From IMG/VR virus record IMGVR_UViG_3300025889_000571, positions 1 through 31,539 of that record: 31,539 bases of DNA. One strand, 5' to 3'. Shown here piece after piece: positions 1-6,930 of this stretch; position 1 is the stretch's first letter, and each line of letters starts with the position of its first letter. The translations under genes were made by a program, and so were the position numbers. The notes beneath the pieces were generated by a model. That model saw nothing but the letters and a program-made list of their open reading frames with translations, did not search any database and had not been told where the DNA came from. Source of the DNA: a virus.

Positions 1-1
1 C

Positions 2-148
2 AAGCAGACGGATGTGGGCGACCACTACAAGAGGCGGCTCGTCGATCACCTCGAATACTATCCCACGCGCTTCCCGGAGTACACGGCAGCGCAGGAAGAT
101 GGGATGCATCCGAATCATTCACGCAGGTCAAATCGTTGGGTCTACTGA
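2..148 (+). CDS. Head-tail connector protein of phage A, C-terminal 48 residues (5' truncated)
   Basis: Open from the window edge in frame 2 and ending at TGA 146-148. The visible residues (GDHYKRRLVDHLEYYPTRF then PEYT and a final RWVY) align without gaps to the C-terminus of the complete connector gene at 27761-28261, which has GDHYRKRLIDHL, FPEYT and RWSF. It is therefore the end of the equivalent gene from a second, related phage. The base composition is clearly higher in GC than the 27761 copy. It is followed after one base by the tail-fibre start at 150, the same neighbour relation as 28261/28263. The role, by homology of position and sequence, is head completion between portal and tail. 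Family assignment (DUF6712-like) is from memory and moderate. Confidence 0.8.
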   Translation, partial: KQTDVGDHYKRRLVDHLEYYPTRFPEYTAAQEDGMHPNHSRRSNRWVY

Positions 149-149
149 T

Positions 150-1934
150 ATGGCAAACAGCAACAACTGGGGAGAGATTTACAAGTCCACATGGTGGGGG
201 GACAAGGCATGGAGCGCGAACACGCTCTTCATTGATTCAGCCCCTCCCGGCTTTGGGCTCAACTTGCTGAAGGCTTCCGAAGACATGAACATCACTCGCG
301 ACTGGAGTCAGTTCCTTATTTCAGTTGCGGCCAATAGCACAGACGAGGCAGCTCCCAATGCAACGGACACGGCCGAAAAGCTAACCTTCACGGACGCACC
401 GCAGTCAAGGATTCAGCAGCAGATCGCCCTCGAGGCAAACACGACCTACACCTTCAGCGTATACGCAAAGGTGCGGACGGGCACAAAGAACTTCAGGCTT
501 CGTAATGTAACTCTCGGTCAGGCGCAACAATTCACAGCGGACACATCTTGGGGGCTGAACCCAGACGATGGACGCTACTCCTTCAGCTTCACAACGGGAG
601 CGACAGCGATCACCCACACCTTGAGCATTCAGAACGCAGCAGCGGCAGGGACAGGGGAGGTCTTCTTCTGGGGCGCGATGTTGAACGAGGGAGCGACAGC
701 GGGCGACTATGTGAAGACGGACGCCTCGGTCGGTGGCAGCGCACCCGCGCCTGCATATAGCGGCTTCGGGGATGCCTTCGGAGGGGTTACGGCTTACTAT
801 TCTCTGCGCCAGTTCACAGAGGCCGAAACGCTCAACGCCATACGGGTGAGAAGGTCAAGCGATGACACCGAGCAAGATATAGGCTTCGATGCGAACGGAG
901 ATTTGGATAGTACGGCTCTCCTTGCTTTTGTGAATGAGGATGTGGATGTGTACACATCTGACTTTTCAAGTACCGAGGACTTATCCGCAGGTAATGGAAC
1001 GGGGGCAGCAGCCCAAAGTGTGGGAGGGGTAAACGATGCATATAAGTTTACTTTGAGTGGTGGTTCTACTTTTCATCTTGCATCTTTGCCGTCAGTTATG
1101 CCAGTTGGACAAGTTTTTAATGTAAGTTATGAGTACTACATTCCAAGTGGTCAAACAGTTAATGAAATAAAATTTATTGATAGTGGGTTATCATCACAAT
1201 CAACACTCGACCAATGGGTAACGGTTAATGAAATAAATAAAACCTCAACGAGAGCAAGTTTGAGATTTTTTGCATCTGACGGGACAACTACAGTAGATGC
1301 CGATGACGATGTGTTCTACCTCAAAAACATTGTAGTCACCCAAACCACCGCAGACGGAGCGGTCACAACTTGGTACGACCAAAGCGGCAACGGCAACCAT
1401 GCGACCAACTCGACCGCATCCGAGCAACCATTGATTGTTGAGGGTGGAGATATCATATATGAGGGAGCAACGATATCACGACCGGCAATTGAGTTTGATG
1501 GGGTGGATGACTACTTCACGGCAAGTAATTTGATTACAGAACTTGACAACACTGACTTTTTAATTTCAGTAGTTAGCGCAGATGAATTTAGTGGAGGCTC
1601 TGAAGCCTCTGTTCCTCGCTTGTATTTAAGGCATAGAGCTTGGTCATACAACACTCTTGATACAATGACATGGAGTCCTTTAACGGGTCAGTCACTTATA
1701 TCATTTCAAGTGGATGGTGCTACGCAAGAAGTTTTTGGAAATGGAACATCCGTAGCCACGGCCTCAGAGGCTCAAGTAGATTTTACGCCAACAGATTTTT
1801 TAATTGGTCGTTATGCCTCAACGGGGTGGATGGATGGAACGTTGCAAGAAATCATAATTTTCGCTTCCGACCAATCAGCCAACCGAACCGGCATCGAGGG
1901 GAACATTGACAATTATTTCAGAATCACATCATGA
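150..1934 (+). CDS. Tail fibre / receptor-binding protein with CBM-like and arabinofuranosidase-like modules (A/B hybrid)
   Basis: 594 residues from ATG 150, two bases after the preceding stop; an earlier in-frame ATG at 12 lies inside the connector gene and is rejected. Residues 1-40 carry a WG-x-IY ... WWGD motif also seen at the start of the 28263 fibre, probably the virion-attachment end. Residues about 50-205 look like a beta-sandwich carbohydrate-binding module. Residues about 210-255 plus 395-440 (RVRRSSDD, QDIGFDANG, then TTWYDQSGNGN) resemble the arabinofuranosidase-like lectin domain common in phage fibres. A second CBM-like module of about 130 residues (257-386) is inserted in it and is the exact repeat shared with the other fibre. 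The last 200 residues are a LamG-like fold (FDGVDDYF ... GIEGNIDNYF). Base composition changes along the gene, so the 5' part is phage A and the 3' part may be phage B. It overlaps the next gene by ATGA. Confidence 0.8.
   Translation: MANSNNWGEIYKSTWWGDKAWSANTLFIDSAPPGFGLNLLKASEDMNITRDWSQFLISVAANSTDEAAPNATDTAEKLTFTDAPQSRIQQQIALEANTTYTFSVYAKVRTGTKNFRLRNVTLGQAQQFTADTSWGLNPDDGRYSFSFTTGATAITHTLSIQNAAAAGTGEVFFWGAMLNEGATAGDYVKTDASVGGSAPAPAYSGFGDAFGGVTAYYSLRQFTEAETLNAIRVRRSSDDTEQDIGFDANGDLDSTALLAFVNEDVDVYTSDFSSTEDLSAGNGTGAAAQSVGGVNDAYKFTLSGGSTFHLASLPSVMPVGQVFNVSYEYYIPSGQTVNEIKFIDSGLSSQSTLDQWVTVNEINKTSTRASLRFFASDGTTTVDADDDVFYLKNIVVTQTTADGAVTTWYDQSGNGNHATNSTASEQPLIVEGGDIIYEGATISRPAIEFDGVDDYFTASNLITELDNTDFLISVVSADEFSGGSEASVPRLYLRHRAWSYNTLDTMTWSPLTGQSLISFQVDGATQEVFGNGTSVATASEAQVDFTPTDFLIGRYASTGWMDGTLQEIIIFASDQSANRTGIEGNIDNYFRITS
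917..1305 (+). repeat. 389-bp exact direct repeat, copy 1 (CBM-like module of tail fibre)
   Basis: Identical by eye to 28664-29052, with a constant offset of 27,747 at both ends, so there are no indels. The offset is a multiple of three, so both copies are read in the same fibre frame. Similarity tails off on both sides (patchy from about 840, about 85 percent to about 1430). The repeat is AT-richer than either flanking phage. It encodes a complete beta-rich module and marks the junction between phage A and phage B sequence. Confidence 0.95.
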
Positions 1935-2167
1935 GTTGGTACATCGGGACACATGCGGAATGCACCGCATACAATGACAAGGTCAACGAGGTCAAATCGT
2001 ACAATGGGAGCATCACCGCAACATGGGGAATTGTCCGACCGAATCAGAGCGATCCGGAGCAATTTGCAATTGTATCATGTCCGGGCATTGAACCGGATGA
2101 GGAATCATCATTGAAATTGGTTGAGGAATTGGGATCTGAATGGTATCCAGCAAACGAAATTGAATAG
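1931..2167 (+). CDS. Small conserved fibre-associated protein (phage B)
   Basis: 78 residues, starting MSWYIGT, with the ATG overlapping the fibre stop (ATGA at 1931). The protein at 29759-29989 is its counterpart, with the same N-terminus, the KVNEVK/KVNEAK and GSIT motifs and similar length (roughly 45 percent identity by eye), again overlapping the end of a fibre gene. There are no signal peptide, membrane segment or cysteine motifs. Strict conservation of position after the fibre suggests a fibre chaperone or small tail-tip subunit, but that is inference from context; I do not recognise the family. Confidence 0.75.
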   Translation: MSWYIGTHAECTAYNDKVNEVKSYNGSITATWGIVRPNQSDPEQFAIVSCPGIEPDEESSLKLVEELGSEWYPANEIE

Positions 2168-2169
2168 AC

Positions 2170-3345
2170 ATGGCAACACTATATGACACCGCCACGATGC
2201 TCTATGTCCCATCCGGGTACAAAGCATCCAAAGTTTATGGTCTGAAACCCACCGGAGCGGATGGTGAGGGTACTGCAACGAGATCCACCATCTCCTCCAG
2301 GATCAACTCAAGCGGAGTTGTGGAGGAATCGGTGGCAATCAATACCATTGCCCACGATTACGGCTCGGTCTCATCACCTCTGAATTGTCCGGAGGCAATT
2401 GTATCTCCCGATCGCACCAATCACCTCCTCAAATCCAATGTGGTCAACACCGGTGAAGCGGAATGGCTCGGAACGGCATCGAGCGGAACGGCAATCACCT
2501 CACCAAATGGTGCAACCGAGGGAGAGGAGATCGTGTTTTCATCGAGTGCATCCGATTATGTCGGTCAGCGACCATCGGGATTGTCCGCTGGTGTGGAGTA
2601 CACTTTCTTTTTTTGGGTGCGGATAGCAGATGGTGGAACGGCAAAGGACATTCGGATACAACATTACGATGGCACATCCACCAATCTCCTTGCATCTCCG
2701 ACCATTTCATCCAATGAATGGGTGAAAGTATCGTACACATTCACGGCAACGGCAGATGCCACCGAGAGAGTTGACATCAAGAATTGCACACCGGGAGTTG
2801 CCGGATCGATTTATGTGTGGGGTGCAAATGTTCAGAAATCGGGAACGGACATTCACATTAAGACCGACACATCCACCGCATCCAGGTCATTCGATATCAT
2901 CGCATTTGACGATTTGCAGACCAACAATGTGTTCAGCAACGCATCCGGAACTTTCTTTTTTTATGGAACGATTGGAGTTGATTCCGCTAACAATGATTTG
3001 TTGTCGATATGGGACACCACCACCAACAACCGGATCATTTTGGAGGGAGGTGCATTCAAATCATATGTCGGTGGATCAGCGGTGACTGGATTGGAGGTAC
3101 TCTCACCATCGAGCAACGATCGTTTCAGCGGTGCATTTGCAATTGCATGGGACTCCTCATCATGCCGGATCTCGGTCAATGGGGCAACGGCTGATGCAAG
3201 TGGGTTGACCTCATTTGCTCCGGCTACTTATTCCGATCTCCGCATCTATGGATCGAGTCAAGCATCCACCACACGCATCAAAGCGATTGCCGGTTGGAAT
3301 GCTAAACTCACACAAACCGAATTGAACACTCTGACCGCTTTGTGA
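2170..3345 (+). CDS. LamG/CBM-type adsorption protein (phage B)
   Basis: 391 residues. The N-terminus (MATLYDTATMLYVPSGYKASK) matches the N-terminus of the 29993 protein (MANLFDSASLLLVASAFKSAK). Residues about 78-225 form a CBM-like beta-sandwich (HLLKSN, GVEYTFFFWVRI, SIYVWGANVQ, IHIKTD) of the same style as the module at residues 50-205 of the 150 fibre. The C-terminal half is a LamG/concanavalin-like repeat ending LTQTELNTLTAL, also shared with 29993. The 29993 homologue lacks the middle module, so the domain is an insertion or deletion between the two phages. Probable role is glycan binding at the host surface as a secondary fibre or tail-tip component. Two bases separate it from the previous gene; its stop overlaps the next start by one base. 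Confidence 0.7.
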   Translation: MATLYDTATMLYVPSGYKASKVYGLKPTGADGEGTATRSTISSRINSSGVVEESVAINTIAHDYGSVSSPLNCPEAIVSPDRTNHLLKSNVVNTGEAEWLGTASSGTAITSPNGATEGEEIVFSSSASDYVGQRPSGLSAGVEYTFFFWVRIADGGTAKDIRIQHYDGTSTNLLASPTISSNEWVKVSYTFTATADATERVDIKNCTPGVAGSIYVWGANVQKSGTDIHIKTDTSTASRSFDIIAFDDLQTNNVFSNASGTFFFYGTIGVDSANNDLLSIWDTTTNNRIILEGGAFKSYVGGSAVTGLEVLSPSSNDRFSGAFAIAWDSSSCRISVNGATADASGLTSFAPATYSDLRIYGSSQASTTRIKAIAGWNAKLTQTELNTLTAL

Positions 3346-3755
3346 TGAAATGTGAGGTGACACTCCACCGATTGTCCGATGATGGCATACAGACCATCGG
3401 AGAGATGGTATATCAAGGAAAGAGAGTGTGCCACACATTAGAATTGGCATGGAGGGACAACAGACGATCCATCTCATGCATCCCTCCTGGATCATATGTG
3501 GTCAAGTATGTCAACTCTCCTCGATTCGGAGCGGAGACATATCACATCACCGAGGTCAAAGGGAGATCGCACATCCGCATCCATGTGGGCAACTTTTACG
3601 ATCAGATCGAGGGATGTGTATTGGTAGGGACTGATCTCAAGGATCTCAATGGTGATGGCAGATTGGATGTGGTTAATTCACGCAAAGCATTGGCACATCT
3701 GAAAAGCATAGTCGGATCACCTTTTACACTACACATCAAAAATTGTTTGGCATGA
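3345..3755 (+). CDS. DUF5675 family protein, possible cell-wall-active enzyme (phage B)
   Basis: 136 residues from ATG 3345, overlapping the previous stop by one base (a GTG one codon earlier is also possible). It matches the DUF5675 pattern: an N-terminal strand with LELAWRDN and IPPGSY, then IRIHVGN with His80 and EGCVLVG with Cys91, and LKDLNGDGRLDV after it. The His ... Gly-Cys arrangement resembles the active site of L,D-transpeptidase-like folds, and its place before membrane lysis-type genes suggests action on peptidoglycan. That function is inference; the family itself has no established activity that I know of. A diverged copy lies at 30717-31157 in phage A with His85 and Cys96 conserved. 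Confidence 0.75.
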   Translation: MKCEVTLHRLSDDGIQTIGEMVYQGKRVCHTLELAWRDNRRSISCIPPGSYVVKYVNSPRFGAETYHITEVKGRSHIRIHVGNFYDQIEGCVLVGTDLKDLNGDGRLDVVNSRKALAHLKSIVGSPFTLHIKNCLA

Positions 3756-4060
3756 ACTATTGGGGGGAAATCGCAACCGGTCTGATCACCGCATTGACCA
3801 CATACTTTGTGACGATGAAACGCACAAAGGCAGAGATCCGAGGGATCGAGGCAGAGGCATCCGGGAGTGAATTGGATTCGGTGGAGAAAGCCATTGAGAT
3901 TTGGCGAAAATTAGCGGAGGAGATGACCGAGAAAATGACCGAGCAGAGGAATGAGATGGAGAAACAGATGGACATCTTGAGAGGCAAGATTGAGGAATTG
4001 GAATCCGAGAATAAGAAATTGAAAAGGGAATTGTCCGCTCTCCGGAGGAATAGCAAATGA
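3752..4060 (+). CDS. Membrane-anchored coiled-coil protein, holin or inner-membrane spanin-like
   Basis: 102 residues from ATG 3752, coupled to the DUF5675 stop by ATGA. Residues 5-22 are one hydrophobic N-terminal segment (IATGLITALTTYF). From about residue 28 to 100 the protein is a charged amphipathic helix rich in Glu and Lys, ending LRGKIEELESENKKLKREL, a clear coiled coil. One N-terminal membrane helix plus a coiled coil is the topology of an Rz-type inner-membrane spanin, and the next gene is a lipoprotein. It could instead be an atypical holin. The position between DUF5675 and the lipoprotein makes a lysis role likely. Confidence 0.6.
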   Translation: MNYWGEIATGLITALTTYFVTMKRTKAEIRGIEAEASGSELDSVEKAIEIWRKLAEEMTEKMTEQRNEMEKQMDILRGKIEELESENKKLKRELSALRRNSK

Positions 4061-4464
4061 GGAGTGCATATCTGATCCTCATCATGCTCTCGATGGGTTG
4101 CCGGTCAGCAGATCAGCACATCGGGAGAGCCATTGCCAAAGATCCCACACTCATCCAATACAAACCGATCCGGCTGGATACAATGGTGGTCACCTTTGCA
4201 CCATCCATTGACACATCCATCAGCATCACACCGGACAAACCGATCACCATTGAGGAGGATGGGTTGATCGTGACTCTCCAGGAGGAGGACGATGGTCAAT
4301 TGTCGGTGAGTGCGGAATGCCCGACCGATACCATATACATCGAGAGAGTTGAATATGTGCCACAAATTGAATACCACGAGCCACCATTCAAGGTGATGGA
4401 TCTGTTGTATGCATTTGGTGGATTGGTTGCCATTTCGCTCATCGTTTCTATCCTCCGCAGATAG
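4057..4464 (+). CDS. Spanin-like lipoprotein with C-terminal membrane helix (candidate unimolecular spanin)
   Basis: 135 residues, coupled by ATGA to the coiled-coil gene. The N-terminus is a short lipoprotein signal (MRSAYLILIMLSMGC) with the lipidated Cys at residue 15; the residue at -3 is Ser, so the lipobox is not ideal. Residues about 112-132 (DLLYAFGGLVAISLIVSIL) form a C-terminal transmembrane helix followed by RR. A lipoprotein anchor at one end and an inner-membrane helix at the other, with a beta-rich middle and about 130 residues, is the layout of unimolecular spanins such as T1 gp11. Alternatively it pairs with the preceding coiled-coil protein as the outer-membrane partner. It is the last gene before a terminator. 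Confidence 0.55.
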   Translation: MRSAYLILIMLSMGCRSADQHIGRAIAKDPTLIQYKPIRLDTMVVTFAPSIDTSISITPDKPITIEEDGLIVTLQEEDDGQLSVSAECPTDTIYIERVEYVPQIEYHEPPFKVMDLLYAFGGLVAISLIVSILRR

Positions 4465-4470
4465 CTGAAA

Positions 4471-4501
4471 ATCAGTCCATCACACATGGATTGATATTTT
4501 T
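4471..4501 (+). terminator. Rho-independent terminator closing the fibre-lysis operon
   Basis: Arms atcagtccat (4471-4480) and atggattgat (4486-4495) pair over 10 bp with one G-U pair around a cacac loop, followed by A and a T-run (4497-4501). It sits 7 bp after the spanin-like gene and just before the next promoter-like sequence. Confidence 0.7.
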
Positions 4502-4513
4502 CTTTGCAGTTTT

Positions 4514-4546
4514 TTTGATTGTTTGTTTGTTTTTTCTATACATTAG
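4514..4546 (+). promoter_or_regulatory. Bacteroidetes-type promoter for the early block
   Basis: TTTG at 4514-4517 and TACATTAG at 4539-4546 approximate the Bacteroidetes -33 TTTG and -7 TAnnTTTG boxes with a 21-bp spacer, inside a very T-rich stretch. It lies between a terminator and the ATG at 4572, leaving a leader of about 20 nt. One base of the -7 box differs from consensus. Confidence 0.4.
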
Positions 4547-4571
4547 CGGAAACAAACAACACACAATCATC

Positions 4572-4973
4572 ATGCGTAGAGCATCATACAATCAGATCCA
4601 GCGATATCACGATGCGTTGGTCAACTTGAAATCCATGAGCGGTGAGGTATTCACACAAAAGGATTTCAGCAGAGCGCACAAGGTCACCACCGAATTCCTC
4701 CGGGCATGTCAAGATATGCAACTCATCGAGAGAAGAGGGAGGCAATACCATTGGATCAGCACCGAACCGATCACATTGTACACCGCTGATGAGGTCAGAG
4801 AGCGCACCGCAAAGATGCATCGGGGATATTTGGAGGCAATGGCAAAGAAATCCAATCCGGAGATCAAGGTCACGCCAAAGAAATCACCAGCACCACGAAA
4901 GCGGAGAAAGGTCACACCACCAAAGAAAAGGGAGATCTCTATCCTTTGGGGAATGTTCACCATCAAATACTGA
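4572..4973 (+). CDS. Putative winged-helix DNA-binding early protein
   Basis: 133 residues from ATG 4572. An upstream in-frame ATG at 4491 would add a hydrophobic leader, but that stretch is T-rich promoter sequence between a terminator and this start, so I reject it. Residues about 20-65 (FTQKDFSRAHKVTTEFLRA then LIERRGRQYHWI) read as helix-turn-helix plus wing: a recognition-type helix followed by the short strand pair typical of winged helices. The last 40 residues are very basic (KKSPAPRKRRKV, PPKKR), which suits nonspecific nucleic-acid contact. First gene after the early promoter, so an early regulator is plausible. No specific family is recognised. Confidence 0.55.
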   Translation: MRRASYNQIQRYHDALVNLKSMSGEVFTQKDFSRAHKVTTEFLRACQDMQLIERRGRQYHWISTEPITLYTADEVRERTAKMHRGYLEAMAKKSNPEIKVTPKKSPAPRKRRKVTPPKKREISILWGMFTIKY

Positions 4974-4978
4974 TCGAC

Positions 4979-5206
4979 ATGACCAATCAACCAACACTCC
5001 TGGAGCAACTGACCGAGGAATGTCACAACAAATTGATGGCATATGAATATGAGGTCACCAAACAAAGGCTCATCGACATCCTCAAGGATAAGCATTGGAT
5101 CAGTGAACTCACCATCGGTGATGCACAAGATCTGACCGATATCATGGAGGATCAACCATTCCCTCTCTTGGATGTCGGCAAATTGTTTAAATACATCAAC
5201 AAATGA
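4979..5206 (+). CDS. Small hypothetical early protein
   Basis: 75 residues from ATG 4979, five bases after the previous stop; an in-frame ATG at 4946 inside the previous gene is less likely. Acidic and helical (LLEQLTEECHNKLMAYEYE), without membrane segment or recognisable motif. It overlaps the next start by ATGA, so it belongs to the same translationally coupled early operon. Function unknown. Confidence 0.6.
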   Translation: MTNQPTLLEQLTEECHNKLMAYEYEVTKQRLIDILKDKHWISELTIGDAQDLTDIMEDQPFPLLDVGKLFKYINK

Positions 5207-5445
5207 GCATTCAAGAAAACATGGAGCAGTACAATGCCGATCGCATTGTATCTCTTGAAAAGCGCATCAAGGAATTGGAGAGTGAGTTGAATGAGGCAAT
5301 CTCATGCACCGCATTGATGACCATTGCGTACATGCAAAATCGAAAGGTCAACAAAGCCGGAATGGACAAAGTTGTCACATTCCTGGATCGTCAAGATCCC
5401 GATGCACTCACACAATTTCCGCAGAAAGAGGAAAAAAATCCGTAA
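5203..5445 (+). CDS. Small coiled-coil early protein
   Basis: 80 residues, ATGA-coupled to the previous gene. Residues about 15-35 (IVSLEKRIKELESELNEA) form a short coiled coil with heptad leucines and isoleucines, followed by a less regular helical tail. It ends KEEKNP. I recognise no family. Its position in the early cluster, ahead of the SSB-like gene, suggests an accessory or host-takeover role, but nothing in the sequence shows this directly. Confidence 0.6.
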   Translation: MSIQENMEQYNADRIVSLEKRIKELESELNEAISCTALMTIAYMQNRKVNKAGMDKVVTFLDRQDPDALTQFPQKEEKNP

Positions 5446-5506
5446 ATTTCGGAGCAGAAAAAAGGGAAAGCACCATCCCTCGACCGGTGTACCTAAACAA
5501 CAAAGA

Positions 5507-5713
5507 GTGAAAGATTACTCCATTCTATTTGGATTGACCTATGATTTCAATTGGCGAATCAAGGTCATCCAGCGCAACGAACAATCCACATTGTCCAAGG
5601 ATGGTGGACGATTGACCATCGATTATGATGAGAAAGTCGTGACCACCAAAGGATATCAACTCTCCGAACTTGAGAGAGTATTCATCAACCACAAAGGCTA
5701 TCAAATCCAATGA
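5507..5713 (+). CDS. Small hypothetical protein, GTG start proposed
   Basis: 68 residues if started at GTG 5507, which is preceded by an A-rich tract. The frame is open from 5324, but that longer version runs through the whole end of the preceding gene and would start with a very basic, low-complexity segment, so the short form is preferred; no in-frame ATG lies between. The conserved-looking core reads DYSILFGLTYDFN ... LTIDYDEKVVTTKGYQLSE. It is ATGA-coupled to the SSB-like gene. Function unknown; the start is the weak point. Confidence 0.45.
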   Translation: MKDYSILFGLTYDFNWRIKVIQRNEQSTLSKDGGRLTIDYDEKVVTTKGYQLSELERVFINHKGYQIQ

Positions 5714-6237
5714 GCATGGAAATCAAGAAATCCACACCGGTAACGATAACCGGCAACGGCACATGGGAATCTCAATATGGTTTGTTCTACAAATTCGAGA
5801 TCGAGATGGACAATGGTGATATCGGTGAGTATTCATCAAAGAGCAAGGATCAAAATAAATTTGTGTTGGGTCAAGAGACCGAGTACGAATGGCACTCCAG
5901 GAATGTCAACGGCAAAGTGTATCACAACATCAAGCCGGTCAAACAAGAATTCCAGCCCAACAGATCCGGAGGAGGATTCCAAAAATCCAACAATGCGGAT
6001 CGGGATCTCATGATCAACCGACAATCATCCCTCAACCGAGCCACCGATCTTTGTATCAATGGCAAAATCGAGTTGGCTGATGTGCTGGTGTATGCGGAGG
6101 TCTTTGTAAATTATGTTCAGAGCGGAGCAAAAGCGCAATCAAACAATCCCGGAACTCAAGAAACGATCGATCAGATCAAGGACAATGCAGAGAAAAAGAG
6201 CATCGTCCAAAACGGATCGGATGGGTTGCCATTTTAG
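5710..6237 (+). CDS. Single-stranded DNA-binding protein-like (OB fold), early replication
   Basis: 175 residues. Residues 1-80 read as an OB-fold barrel (TPVTITGNGTWESQ, FYKFEIEMDNGD, GEYSSK, YEWHSRNVNGKVYHNIKPV). A linker follows, then a helical region about 98-135 (RQSSLNRATDLCINGK ... DVLVYAEVFVNYV) that I recognise from phage SSB-like proteins. The C-terminus SDGLPF resembles the acidic DDDIPF tip that SSB uses to recruit partners. Expected role is coating ssDNA during phage replication in the cytoplasm. It ends the first early transcript, with a hairpin terminator ten bases after the stop. The start overlaps the previous stop by ATGA; a second ATG follows two codons later. Confidence 0.65.
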   Translation: MSMEIKKSTPVTITGNGTWESQYGLFYKFEIEMDNGDIGEYSSKSKDQNKFVLGQETEYEWHSRNVNGKVYHNIKPVKQEFQPNRSGGGFQKSNNADRDLMINRQSSLNRATDLCINGKIELADVLVYAEVFVNYVQSGAKAQSNNPGTQETIDQIKDNAEKKSIVQNGSDGLPF

Positions 6238-6246
6238 GGAATAAAA

Positions 6247-6278
6247 AAAGGGAGGCACAAGCGGTGTGACCTCCCTTT
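6247..6278 (+). terminator. Hairpin terminator after the SSB-like gene
   Basis: Arms aaagggagg (6247-6255) and cctcccttt (6270-6278) pair perfectly, and an inner CAC/GTG extends the stem past one bulged A. The flanking A-run and T-run make it potentially bidirectional. It lies between the SSB-like stop (6237) and the next ATG (6322). Confidence 0.6.
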
Positions 6279-6321
6279 ACAAACAAAACACATACCGCAA
6301 AATTAAGCAATCAAAACACAC

Positions 6322-6801
6322 ATGAAAGATTCAACTCTCAACACAATTGCCGGAGATGAGCAAGGCATCAAAGCCAAATCAGATCTGCAATCGGTCAATG
6401 CATTTCCATCCCTAATATCCAGCATCGTTGATGCGGTGAAAGATGGATGGCTCGATCCCTCTGATGCATTCATATCATTCCGCAATGCGGAGAAAATTCT
6501 GAAATCTGCGATGACCTCAATCAATGAGGATGTCATCGATCAGATTGATACCGGACAACCGGTCGAGATCGGGGATCAGAGATTGGAGGTGAGGAATGGT
6601 GCTGGACGATGGACATTCACAGACGATGATCACAACGATCTCAAGGTGAAACTCAAGGCAATGGAGGATGACCGGAAAAAAGCGTACAAGATGCACCTCA
6701 ATGGTCAAGTGATGGTGAATTCCATGACCGGAGAAATCATCCCACCGGCTGAATTCACACCGGGAAAGCGCACCATCTTTTTGAGCAAGAAAAAGAGTTG
6801 A
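6322..6801 (+). CDS. Hypothetical early protein upstream of the replication gene
   Basis: 159 residues from ATG 6322, with its own leader after the terminator at 6247-6278. It is mostly helical, with a mid-region LKSAMTSINEDVIDQIDTG and an EIGDQRLEVRNGAGRWTFTD beta segment, then a basic C-terminus (PGKRTIFLSKKKS). Genes of this size sit next to SSB and recombination genes in many phages, sometimes as nuclease inhibitors, but I see no diagnostic motif and do not assign one. It is followed by a structured noncoding leader. Confidence 0.6.
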   Translation: MKDSTLNTIAGDEQGIKAKSDLQSVNAFPSLISSIVDAVKDGWLDPSDAFISFRNAEKILKSAMTSINEDVIDQIDTGQPVEIGDQRLEVRNGAGRWTFTDDDHNDLKVKLKAMEDDRKKAYKMHLNGQVMVNSMTGEIIPPAEFTPGKRTIFLSKKKS

Positions 6802-6805
6802 TGTG

Positions 6806-6813
6806 TATATTTG
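6806..6813 (+). promoter_or_regulatory. TAnnTTTG -7 promoter box
   Basis: TATATTTG fits the Bacteroidetes -7 consensus exactly. A TTTG at 6780-6783 is a possible -33 element with a 22-bp spacer, slightly long. A transcript from here would begin near 6820, at the start of the structured leader ahead of the replication gene. Confidence 0.5.
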
Positions 6814-6824
6814 CATATTGTGTT

Positions 6825-6918
6825 CCCTCTCACTATACGGACACATGATTGCATTTGCCTAAAGCCTATTTGATGAGATGCCATGTGAGAGGGGCATTGA
6901 TTCGGATGGGCTTTTTTT
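6825..6918 (+). ncRNA. Structured leader or small RNA ending in a terminator, before the replication initiator
   Basis: Two exclusive folds are visible. In one, ccctctcac (6825-6833) pairs all nine bases with gtgagaggg (6885-6893). In the other, atgcc (6878-6882) pairs with ggcat (6893-6897) inside an outer aaagcc (6861-6866)/ggcttt (6909-6914) stem that leads into a seven-T run (6912-6918), a terminator. The initiator ATG is 13 bases after the T-run. It could be a terminator/antiterminator switch or a short RNA; the sequence alone does not decide. Confidence 0.45.
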
Positions 6919-6930
6919 ATACGAAACAAA

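Noticed and set aside
12-149. Upstream ATG at 12 as the fibre start
   Set aside because: The preceding connector gene is read in another frame through 148, and ATG 150 gives the conserved WG-x-IY fibre N-terminus.
2961-3495. Minus-strand frames opposite the LamG and DUF5675 genes
   Set aside because: No coupling or leader, and the + strand frames have conserved homologues at 29993 and 30717.
4491-4571. Hydrophobic N-terminal extension of the 4572 gene
   Set aside because: The stretch is a T-run plus promoter-like boxes directly after a terminator; the hydrophobic residues come from the T-richness.
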